Shown here: piece after piece, positions 24,754-31,162 of the stretch
How positions within the stretch are numbered: position 1 is the first letter of the stretch
Layout of the letters: each line of letters opens with the position of its first letter
Assembly: GCA_965247355.1 (NCBI GenBank)
Contig: OZ252011.1
Span: 3,410,001-3,474,000, forward strand
Source: RHLJ01 sp965247355
GTDB lineage: Bacteria > Bacteroidota > Rhodothermia > Balneolales > Balneolaceae
Length of the DNA stretch: 64,000 nucleotides
Direction of reading: 5' to 3'
Notes under the pieces: model-generated
Seen by the model: only the letters and a program-made list of their open reading frames with translations
The model's database searches: none
Told to the model about the DNA's origin: nothing
Made by a program: the position numbers and the translations under genes

Positions 24754-25611
24754 ATGAAAAAAATACTCTTTGTTGCCATTCTGGTAACCAGCCAATTAGC
24801 CTGTTCATCAGAACAAGTAAAGTTCACTGATTATAAGTCTTTCTATGAAGCGAGTGACGATGTTCAGTTGGATACTATTGACTCAATATTAATAGCAAAC
24901 AATTATATAGTTCACGCAGAAGAGCTTGAACGAATCAACTTTATACTAGATCGCCATGGTGGTCCCAATGACTACCCTTTAAAATGGATACAATCTGAAA
25001 ACTATGATGGATTCTTAGATCGGGCAGTTCCTTCAATTTACTTCTCATATACACCGGTGCGTTTAAGGGAAGCACCTGAAAATAAGTTTAATGATGCTGT
25101 AAAATTTGCCAGTAGAATTATCCCATATGAGTATACGTATGGAGAAGCCAAGTTTAGGGAATACGTAACGGAAGAGGTTAATCAGTTTAATGAGTTAATG
25201 TTTAGAACGGTCTATTTGGAAGAGACTTTGAAAATTGAAGAAATCCACAAAAGAGAAAGCATTTTATACAGTTCTCCCATTAATAACCTCACTACGCTAA
25301 TACATATTAAAGCATGGACCTCGGAATACTTTAATCTAACTGACTTTAAACGACTTCATGTATCAGATCAAGCTAACATCCTATACAATATCTTATATCT
25401 GAGTGATGGTTTAAGTGTTAGTAAGGATCTCAGCGAGCAAGATATAGTAGACTTTGTCCTTAATGAAGGCAAGCCCTGGAATAGACTGAGCTTGTTTGAA
25501 GAATTGTGGTATGCAAATTCTGAGGACTACTTAAACTCTATGGAGCTACCTGATAGCGCAAACATCATGGAAGTATATAATTCGGTGCTGGATCTTATCT
25601 TTTCTGAATAA
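24754..25611 (+). CDS. Hypothetical lipoprotein divergent from an XRE regulator
   Basis: The ATG at 24754 gives 285 residues beginning with a lipoprotein signal, MKKILFVAILVTSQLAC, lipobox Cys17. A longer GTG frame from 24667 is rejected because it would run through the operator. The mature protein is acidic and helical, rich in Glu, Asn and Tyr (KFREYVTEEVNQFNELMF near residue 130), with no domain I recognise. A palindrome at 25630 follows the stop. Tight control by an XRE repressor suggests that the product is harmful or induced only in some state of the element, for example as a surface exclusion factor; this is speculative. Confidence 0.72.
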   Translation: MKKILFVAILVTSQLACSSEQVKFTDYKSFYEASDDVQLDTIDSILIANNYIVHAEELERINFILDRHGGPNDYPLKWIQSENYDGFLDRAVPSIYFSYTPVRLREAPENKFNDAVKFASRIIPYEYTYGEAKFREYVTEEVNQFNELMFRTVYLEETLKIEEIHKRESILYSSPINNLTTLIHIKAWTSEYFNLTDFKRLHVSDQANILYNILYLSDGLSVSKDLSEQDIVDFVLNEGKPWNRLSLFEELWYANSEDYLNSMELPDSANIMEVYNSVLDLIFSE

Positions 25612-25629
25612 ATAAATATTGATATCTGC

Positions 25630-25658
25630 CCACTTCGCCACTGTCAGTGGCGAAGTGG
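25630..25658. repeat. Perfect palindrome of two island motifs (CCACT-TNN-CCACT family)
   Basis: CCACTTCGCCACT and its exact reverse complement AGTGGCGAAGTGG are separated by GTC, a 13-bp perfect inverted repeat. The motif family has exact copies at 11340(-), 22892(+), 25630(+), 25646(-), 26154(-) and 26489(+), and one-mismatch copies at 3907(-), 7583(+), 7607(-), 9985(+), 26650(-) and 29403(-). All copies I found are inside the island. The invariant core is a direct CCACT repeat at 8-bp spacing. No T run follows this palindrome, so it is not a classic terminator. Confidence 0.75.
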
Positions 25659-25835
25659 TGGTGATTCCCAAACACTTTTTCATATCTACCTGAAGAAAAG
25701 TCAGGGTAGCAGAGAATGAATATACATTGCTTAACAATGGTATAGTTATTGCAATAAATTAAATCATAAAGGGCAGTTCGAAGGGAAAGTTTCGAACAGA
25801 GCTTCCCATTAAACTTTAATTTAATAAGGAAAGCA

Positions 25836-26120
25836 ATGCCTTTTAAAAACCTAACTGGCCCGGTGCCATTTTTTGATGACCAATACAGAATTATAAGAAT
25901 CCTAACAGCTGTAGATATTCTACTGGACTCTTTAAAACGACTGACTTTCGAGTCTGATGAGGAGAATGAGAGGTACTTAGAAACTCTTGAAGGTCTGTCC
26001 TCTCTCATAAAATTATTTTATGATGACATAATGAATTCCCATCCTGATTTATTCGAAGTCTATAGGGCTGTCTATAACAGGCTTGGAAATGCCATTAGTA
26101 ATGGTACCGTCCGCCACTAG
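25836..26120 (+). CDS. Small hypothetical island protein
   Basis: The 94-residue, mostly helical, acidic protein (LLDSLKRLTFESDEENERYL) has no signal peptide and no known motif. An AAGGA site precedes the ATG by about 9 bases, and a strong terminator begins 6 bp after the stop, which supports a discrete gene. Function is unknown. Confidence 0.6.
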   Translation: MPFKNLTGPVPFFDDQYRIIRILTAVDILLDSLKRLTFESDEENERYLETLEGLSSLIKLFYDDIMNSHPDLFEVYRAVYNRLGNAISNGTVRH

Positions 26121-26125
26121 TATTT

Positions 26126-26153
26126 AGGTCACCTCGAAAGGGGTGGCCTTTTT
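26126..26153 (+). terminator. Rho-independent terminator
   Basis: An 8-bp stem with one G-T pair (AGGTCACC 26126-26133 with GGTGGCCT 26142-26149) is followed by five T residues. A minus-strand copy of the island motif begins in the next base (26154-26166). Confidence 0.85.
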
Positions 26154-26187
26154 AGTGGTTAAGTGGCGAGAAAGTGTAAAACTTTTT

Positions 26188-26217
26188 TGTAAGGAGTTGC
26201 TTCCGAACCGGTCTTAC
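26188..26217 (+). promoter_or_regulatory. Promoter-like site TGTAAGGA-N16-TCTTAC before the Cys-rich gene
   Basis: TGTAAGGA (26188-26195) and TCTTAC (26212-26217), 16 bases apart and preceded by a T tract, repeat the site at 13173-13202. The second box ends 32 bp before the ATG of the Cys-rich gene, with an AAAAGGAG ribosome-binding site between, a natural promoter position. Confidence 0.55.
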
Positions 26218-26249
26218 CTTTGAATACTATCCAATAAAAGGAGTCAACT

Positions 26250-26468
26250 ATGCCACAATTTATAGTTAATCAAAATGCACAGGCTAATGGAGACCATGAA
26301 GTTCACAATAAGACTACTGGTTGTAACTATATGCCAAATCCTGAGAATCAAATCGATCTAGGTTACCATAACGACTGTCATGGAGCTGTAGCCGAAGCAA
26401 AACGTAGATGGCCGAATCATAGAATTAATGGGTGCTACTACTGTTGTAATGCTTGTCACACAACCTAG
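26250..26468 (+). CDS. Small Cys/His-rich protein of unknown function
   Basis: The 72-residue protein has a strong ribosome-binding site (AAAGGAG). Six Cys and six His residues are arranged as HEVHN...GCNYMP, YHNDCHGA and a C-terminal GCYYCCNACHTT, suggesting a small metal-binding or redox fold. I recall similar short proteins, with the same NGDHEVH opening and CCNACHT end, scattered in bacterial genomes with unknown function. Inverted copies of the island motif bracket it (26154 and 26489). It precedes the DUF2188 and OLD nuclease genes on the same strand. Confidence 0.75.
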   Translation: MPQFIVNQNAQANGDHEVHNKTTGCNYMPNPENQIDLGYHNDCHGAVAEAKRRWPNHRINGCYYCCNACHTT

Positions 26469-26749
26469 AATAGTTTTCTAATTCTAGACCACTTAACCAC
26501 TATGACGAATAAAGTCGTCATGACTATAACTCTCAAGTGTCTGCCAACTCTGCATATCTGGCAACTGTACACTTTAATATGTACAAAACATGTAATTGGC
26601 ACGGTTGTTGTAAGGCTAAATTCAGCATTTAATCAGGTTATAAATGCCCAGTGGGATAGTGGGTAAAACTGAATAAATAATTCTCTTTAGTGTGACATGA
26701 TCTGTCACTTTACTGAGTTATTTTCAATATGAACTAATTAGGTACAAGA
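26469..26749. other. Noncoding gap with several inverted repeats
   Basis: The 281 bases include an exact island motif (26489-26501), ATGACG-aataaagt-CGTCAT (26502-26521), a degenerate island motif (26650-26662) and an operator-like GTGACA-tgatc-TGTCAC (26692-26708) 42 bp upstream of the DUF2188 start. No ORF or RNA family is recognised. The density of dyads suggests regulation of the nuclease operon. Confidence 0.45.
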
Positions 26750-26986
26750 ATGAGCAATCGAAAAACATATCACATAACGAAAACAGATGATGGCTGGAAA
26801 GGCGCACTCGAAAATTCAAAAAGAGCATCTGTAACTGGCTCAACTAAAGCCGAAGTCCAACAAAAGACTATTAATATGGCAAAACGAGGAGGGAATTCTT
26901 CAGTTGTTATTCATGGTCAAAACGGAAGAATCCAAGAAGAACGCACTTATCCGAGAAGTAGTGATCCATTTCCTCCAAAGGGATAG
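26750..26986 (+). CDS. DUF2188-family small protein
   Basis: The 78-residue protein shows the DUF2188 pattern: an N-terminal strand pair TYHITKTDDGWKGALENSKRAS, a T-K-A-E helix (STKAEVQQKTINMAKRGG), a VVIHGQNGRIQEERTY strand and a terminal DPFPPKG. The family is widespread, small and of unknown biochemistry, often next to nucleases or in mobile elements. It ends 51 bp before the OLD nuclease and is probably co-transcribed with it. Confidence 0.85.
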   Translation: MSNRKTYHITKTDDGWKGALENSKRASVTGSTKAEVQQKTINMAKRGGNSSVVIHGQNGRIQEERTYPRSSDPFPPKG

Positions 26987-27037
26987 TTTTTTCAGTAAAT
27001 CAAAATGTAATTAACAAGTAATTTTCGGAGTCAATAG

Positions 27038-29044
27038 ATGAGACTAAAGCAAGCTAGAATCCAAAAATATAGAAGCATAAAAGATACCGGTTGGTTTGAT
27101 GTAGAATTAGATAAGACAATATTGGTAGGCCCAAATGAATCTGGTAAAACAGCAATTCTGCAAGCATTACAGCATCTTAACCCACCAGAAGGTTTTGAGG
27201 GTTTTGATGAATTAAGAGATTATCCAAGGTCAGAATATAATGATATTACCACGGGAGCTATTGACCCAGATAATGTAGAGGTTGTTACGGGCAGCTTTGA
27301 GCTTGAGGATGAGGACAAAAAGCTAATTCCCGAAGAATATCATAAATGCATTTATGTATTTACTAGAAAATTAAATAACGAAACTACTCATTACCTAGAA
27401 AATGGTCCAAAACGCATTCAGTTTTCTGAAATCAAAAATGACCTAATTCGTTTAGCTTCACATGTTGATAAGCAAGTAGACCCAGAGAAATCAACGATTA
27501 GTAATGAACTCAATTCTATAATTGAAAATTGGCTAGGTACGAGAACTCTAACATTGTTAGATATAGACAAGCTATCTACCTGGTTGAAAAAAAATCTGGA
27601 ATATATTGATGAAGATAATAGTACTGAAATCAATCGATATGAAAAGCTAGATGGGATTTTAGAAAAGGTAAAAATACGAGGTGAAGTAATATCTACTTTA
27701 TGTGATAGACTACCCGTATTCGTATTGTTTAGCAACTATTTTAGAGTAAAGCCATTAATTCATCTGAACCATCTTGCTGAAAGAATTGAAAACAACCTAT
27801 TAGATGATGACTTTTATGATTACGGGAATAAGTGCTTGCTTCAACTCCTTGGATTTAGTGCTAGAGAATTATCTGATTTGGGTAATGCAAGCGAGCCATC
27901 TGAAAACGATATTACAGGGTTAAAGGAGTATCGTGATCAACTTGATAAAAGGCACTATCAGTTAAATGCTGCGAGCGTGAAACTTACTCGTGAGATTCAG
28001 AGGGTTTGGGCACCTGACAGTAATAGAGATGAAGCTGATAGAATTAGAGTTACAGCAGATGGACAATATTTAAAAGTTGTAGTTGAAGATGATTTAGGAG
28101 TTGAAATTGAGCTGGATCAGAGGTCTGAAGGGTTTCAATGGTTGGTGTCTTTTTTTGTAGTTTTCTTTGCAGAGGCAGCAGATAAACATGAAAATGCAAT
28201 ATTATTATTGGACGAACCAGGTCTAAGTTTACATGGACTAAAACAACGTGAATTTCGAAAAACGATTTCTGAACTAGCATCAGCGAACCAAACATTATAT
28301 ACAACACACTCACCTTTTCTTGTTGGTCCTAATGAATTAGATTTTGTGCGGGTCGTTCAGATGACAGATAGAAATGTAGGGACCAATATCCATACAACAA
28401 TTACAGCCACAGATCCCGCTGGATTATTACCTCTTCAAGAAGCACTTGGTTATGATCTTGCCCAAAGTTTATTTGGGCAAAGCAGAAACTTGGTATTAGA
28501 AGGATTAACAGATTACTGGTATCTGGAAGTAATGTCAGAATTACTTAATTCAAGCAGCAGTGATGGGATTAAGAACAATGTTGCACTTGTTCCAGCTAGT
28601 TCTGCTAGTAAGGTGATTTATTTTGCCACTTTACTACATGCGCAGAAAATGAAAGTAGCAGCATTATTGGATTCTGATAGTGCAGGTGAGGCAGCCGCAA
28701 GCCAGGATACCTTAGTTCACACTTTAGGTAATAATAGAATTCTTAGAACAAAAGATTTCTATACAGGCGATGTAAAAAAGACTGAGATTGAGGACTTATT
28801 GAGATCAACACTTCTTAAAGTTGCTAAATCAGAACTCTCTTGGGATGTTGAGTCTATTGCAAACTCTCAACCTAAACGTGCGATTGTAGATATTTTTACT
28901 TCTGAAATAAAAGACTTCTCAAAATATAAGCTTGCAAAAACTTTTCTCAGATGGGCAAGGCTTCAGGATGTCAGTTCTTTTACAGAAGATGAATTAAACA
29001 GTTTCAAAGCTCTATTTTCTCAGGTCAATAAAGCACTTAAGTAA
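27038..29044 (+). CDS. OLD-family ATP-dependent endonuclease (ABC-like ATPase plus Toprim)
   Basis: The 668-residue protein joins an SMC/ABC-type ATPase to a Toprim nuclease. Walker A is GPNESGKT (residues 31-38), Walker B is LLLLDEPG with Asp392 and Glu393, and the H-loop is THSPF near 424. The Toprim domain follows: VLEGLTDYWYL (about 486-496) supplies the first acidic residue and ALLDSDSAG (about 543-551) the DxD pair. A long helical insertion occupies residues 120-330. OLD nucleases degrade DNA in phage defence (P2 Old) and are the GajA subunit of Gabija. No UvrD-like GajB helicase adjoins, so it is a stand-alone OLD or pairs with the small genes upstream. It is tail to tail with the integrase. 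Confidence 0.88.
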   Translation: MRLKQARIQKYRSIKDTGWFDVELDKTILVGPNESGKTAILQALQHLNPPEGFEGFDELRDYPRSEYNDITTGAIDPDNVEVVTGSFELEDEDKKLIPEEYHKCIYVFTRKLNNETTHYLENGPKRIQFSEIKNDLIRLASHVDKQVDPEKSTISNELNSIIENWLGTRTLTLLDIDKLSTWLKKNLEYIDEDNSTEINRYEKLDGILEKVKIRGEVISTLCDRLPVFVLFSNYFRVKPLIHLNHLAERIENNLLDDDFYDYGNKCLLQLLGFSARELSDLGNASEPSENDITGLKEYRDQLDKRHYQLNAASVKLTREIQRVWAPDSNRDEADRIRVTADGQYLKVVVEDDLGVEIELDQRSEGFQWLVSFFVVFFAEAADKHENAILLLDEPGLSLHGLKQREFRKTISELASANQTLYTTHSPFLVGPNELDFVRVVQMTDRNVGTNIHTTITATDPAGLLPLQEALGYDLAQSLFGQSRNLVLEGLTDYWYLEVMSELLNSSSSDGIKNNVALVPASSASKVIYFATLLHAQKMKVAALLDSDSAGEAAASQDTLVHTLGNNRILRTKDFYTGDVKKTEIEDLLRSTLLKVAKSELSWDVESIANSQPKRAIVDIFTSEIKDFSKYKLAKTFLRWARLQDVSSFTEDELNSFKALFSQVNKALK

Positions 29045-29048
29045 TGAT

Positions 29049-30152
29049 CTAATTGCTCAATGCTCGGCCAACCTGTTCACTAATATCCATATTCAGCAAA
29101 TCTGCATAGCGCTGAGTAGTTTTTACATCAGCATGACGCAGCCAGCGTTGTACAGTGTAAATAGGCACTCCAGCTCGCAATAATTCAATACAACATGTAT
29201 GCCTGAGGCTGTGAATGTTCAGGTAGGTTTTCTTGGGCAAAGCCTTCTTCAAGTACTTATTGAATAGTCTGTTAGTATGCCTTCTGCAAGAATGACCGAA
29301 AAGCCTGTCATCATCAGAGGTACATTCAGCGAGTTTCTTTTTGGCAATCTCTGTCAAAGGCTCAACACTTTCAATGGGTAGTATCTGCTGCTTCTTACTT
29401 TTAGTGACGAAGTGGTCATTTCCTATCATTATTTCCCAGGTTTGAGTATTTATATCGCCAGCCCTGAGATTCAGGGTTTCTGACAGACGCATTCCAGATA
29501 AACGTTGCCAGTGAATAAAATCCACTAACCACATCGAGTTGAATTTTTTTGTTTGATAACCAGATTCTAAATCTTTGGTCACTACGTCACTGATGTAAGT
29601 AGTGAGAGTTTGAATATCCTGCTTAGTGAAATAATTGATGGTTTGTTCTTGAGTTGAAGATGTGGTGTTAATCTTAAGATCGATAGATGTCTTTATTTGA
29701 ACGTAGTCATTCGAGATTGCCCAGTTTAAAAAGGCTGATATCTTCGCCCTATATCCTACTCTGGTTGCGTATGCTTTTTTTCCATTGTTGATGAACCAGT
29801 TAAATGGTTCAACAGTAAGCTCAGTAAGATTCCAATGTCCAATTTCTCTAGAGATTTTCTTAAAGAGTTTGCCATTGCTATGAATGGTTGTTTTACTCCA
29901 AGTTGTATTTGACTTCTCTTGGATGTAGAGTTCGATAATTTCTGACAAAAGGTTGTATTCAGGTTCTGCTTGTTCTTCCCTTCCCCAAGGATCGAATTCA
30001 CCGGTCACATATTCGGCTTCTAATTTATGTAGGACTTTTCGAGCTGCTGTTTTGGAGGTACAGCCTGTGGGAATCTGTTTCTGCTTAGGCTGTTTGGTTT
30101 TGTCGTAGAATTGGATGTAGTATTTATTGCCAGACTTTATGAGGCTTGCCAT
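29049..30152 (-). CDS. int: Tyrosine recombinase/integrase of the island
   Basis: The 367-residue protein has an AP2-like N-terminal arm-binding segment (KSGNKYYIQFYDKTKQPKQK), a SAM-like core-binding domain (about 70-165) and the catalytic domain with all signature residues: Arg in LSGMRLSETLNLR (near 220), Lys near 255, HSLRHTC (near 312), WLRHAD (near 340) and the Tyr nucleophile in TTQRYADL. This composition fits phage and genomic-island integrases. Its start lies 76 bp from tRNA-Gly. It is transcribed away from the tRNA, and the island lies on the tRNA 5' side, which is unusual for integration into a tRNA 3' end. Confidence 0.93.
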   Translation of the reverse strand: MASLIKSGNKYYIQFYDKTKQPKQKQIPTGCTSKTAARKVLHKLEAEYVTGEFDPWGREEQAEPEYNLLSEIIELYIQEKSNTTWSKTTIHSNGKLFKKISREIGHWNLTELTVEPFNWFINNGKKAYATRVGYRAKISAFLNWAISNDYVQIKTSIDLKINTTSSTQEQTINYFTKQDIQTLTTYISDVVTKDLESGYQTKKFNSMWLVDFIHWQRLSGMRLSETLNLRAGDINTQTWEIMIGNDHFVTKSKKQQILPIESVEPLTEIAKKKLAECTSDDDRLFGHSCRRHTNRLFNKYLKKALPKKTYLNIHSLRHTCCIELLRAGVPIYTVQRWLRHADVKTTQRYADLLNMDISEQVGRALSN

Positions 30153-30228
30153 ATCTAATTACCTTAGATTATGGCGCAATTACTGAGATTATACTGAGAA
30201 GTCTCAAAAACCTGCTAAAATCGCCCTT

Positions 30229-30301
30229 GCGAGAATAGCTCAGTTGGTAGAGCACAACCTTGCCAAGGTTGGGGTCGCCGGTTCGAGTCCGGTTTCTCGC
30301 T
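30229..30301 (+). tRNA. tRNA-Gly (anticodon GCC)
   Basis: A 73-nt cloverleaf has acceptor GCGAGAA with TTCTCGC, D arm GCTC...GAGC, anticodon stem CAACC/GGTTG with loop TTGCCAA (anticodon GCC), T arm GCCGG-TTCGAGT-CCGGT and discriminator T. CCA is not encoded. It forms the right border of the accessory region. Confidence 0.97.
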
Positions 30302-30306
30302 CTTTA

Positions 30307-30337
30307 AAAGCCCGTCAGATTTTCTGATGGGCTTTTT
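30307..30337 (+). terminator. Terminator of tRNA-Gly
   Basis: A 13-bp stem with one G-T pair (AAAGCCCGTCAGA 30307-30319 with TCTGATGGGCTTT 30323-30335) runs into T residues, six bases after the tRNA end. Confidence 0.92.
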
Positions 30338-30347
30338 ATTTTGTGTT

Positions 30348-30613
30348 ATGCATCGGCTCTATATTCTTTACAGCCTATCAAATAATAAATATTACACTGA
30401 CTCCACTTCACTTGGTGTAGAGTTAAGATTGAAAAGGCATAACGAAGACTGGACAAAATCAACAAGGTCAGGAATCCCATGGGAGCTGAAATAGGTACGG
30501 TCATTTGATTCTAAATTCCAAGCGTTAAAGTGGGAGAAGTTTATGAAAAAGAAAAAAGCCGAGCATTTATAAAGCGCCTAATTTCATCCGATGAAAATGA
30601 GCTTAGTTTGTAG
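30348..30613 (+). pseudogene. Decayed GIY-YIG nuclease (YhbQ/UPF0213-like)
   Basis: Reading from the ATG at 30348 gives a recognisable GIY-YIG domain: LYILYSLSNNKYYTDSTS, then ELRLKRHNEDWTKSTRSGIPWELK. An in-frame TAG follows where the family has a Tyr codon. The same frame then continues with VRSFDSKFQALKWEKFMKKKKAE, after which a frameshift is needed to read AFIKRLISSDENELSL before the stop at 30611. The GIY-YIG Gly in Y-x-G is also changed to Asp (YTDSTS). One nonsense and one frameshift mutation mean the gene is broken. Such small nucleases are common next to tRNA and rRNA genes in this group. Confidence 0.75.
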
Positions 30614-30762
30614 AGCATTCCCCCGAATTCTTGTGAGGACTAAGGTTTGGATCGTCCAGCAGATGCGGGAAGTCTTGTTTTTGGCTCATTTAACAGCCTT
30701 TCAGATTAAATTCTAAGAGACTGTTAAATTATTTATAATCAAAAGTTTATATTTAAAAAATC
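30614..30762. other. Noncoding gap after the GIY-YIG remnant
   Basis: The 149 bases include an imperfect repeat AACAGCCTTTCAGATT...AGAGACTGTTAAATT. No intact ORF, RNA or motif is recognised. Confidence 0.3.
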
Positions 30763-30981
30763 TTGTTAATAGATTGGCAGTATATTAGGTTGATTTCCAT
30801 TGAGCTAGCAGTATTAACAGGATTATTATACTTCCTTCTGGAAAACCTAGTGGATGCAGATGTATTCAGAAGAAAGAGTTACGGAATTCGAATGAGTTTA
30901 AAGACACTGATATTCTTTTGCATACTGATCTTTGGTATTTTGCTGGGTGCCGAGTTTCTTTCTAAGGTAAATCAGGTTTAA
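30763..30981 (+). CDS. Possible small two-helix membrane protein
   Basis: The 72-residue frame starts at TTG (or a later codon) and predicts two hydrophobic helices: LISIELAVLTGLLYFLLENL and LKTLIFFCILIFGILLGAEF, with a basic linker. There is no ribosome-binding site and no known family, but the frame is free of stops in AT-rich DNA and codon composition is plausible. Treat as tentative. Confidence 0.35.
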   Translation: MLIDWQYIRLISIELAVLTGLLYFLLENLVDADVFRRKSYGIRMSLKTLIFFCILIFGILLGAEFLSKVNQV

Positions 30982-31162
30982 GTTTCTGAAGGGCTTAATA
31001 TGCTTTGGAGTACAGGGCTTATTTTTTCGTTTTTATTGTATTTCACACTGGCAAGTGCTAGTCTGATAAAGACTATTCTATGTTAAAACTGTTAGCTAGG
31101 CTTAGAACAATCAATCTTGCTCTATTTTAGTTAAGGTAATATTACAATTATTTCGAATAGAT

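Larger units (their letters stand above)
3786..30228. mobile_element. Accessory island with tyrosine integrase, between tRNA-Pro and tRNA-Gly
   Basis: The region lies between two tRNA genes and has a tyrosine recombinase at its right end, 76 bp from the tRNA-Gly 5' end. It contains replication and recombination genes typical of phages and plasmids (primase-helicase, RadC-type JAB, DUF932, YqaJ nuclease), orphan genes, an export cassette and an OLD nuclease. A short intergenic motif, CCACT-TNN-CCACT, recurs from 3907 to 29415 and was not noticed outside. No capsid, terminase, relaxase or type IV secretion gene is seen. I could not find flanking direct repeats, so the exact ends are uncertain. 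The element may be composite, given the tRNA-like fragment at 13040. Confidence 0.6.

Noticed and set aside
24675..24827. 51-residue N-terminal extension of the XRE regulator
   Set aside because: It has no HTH character and would overlap the operator and the start of the divergent lipoprotein gene.
27038..29044. Full Gabija (GajA-GajB) system
   Set aside because: Only the OLD/GajA-like nuclease is present. No UvrD/Rep-type helicase lies next to it; the integrase follows directly on the other strand.
3786..30228. Complete prophage
   Set aside because: No capsid, portal, terminase, tail, holin or lysin genes are visible.
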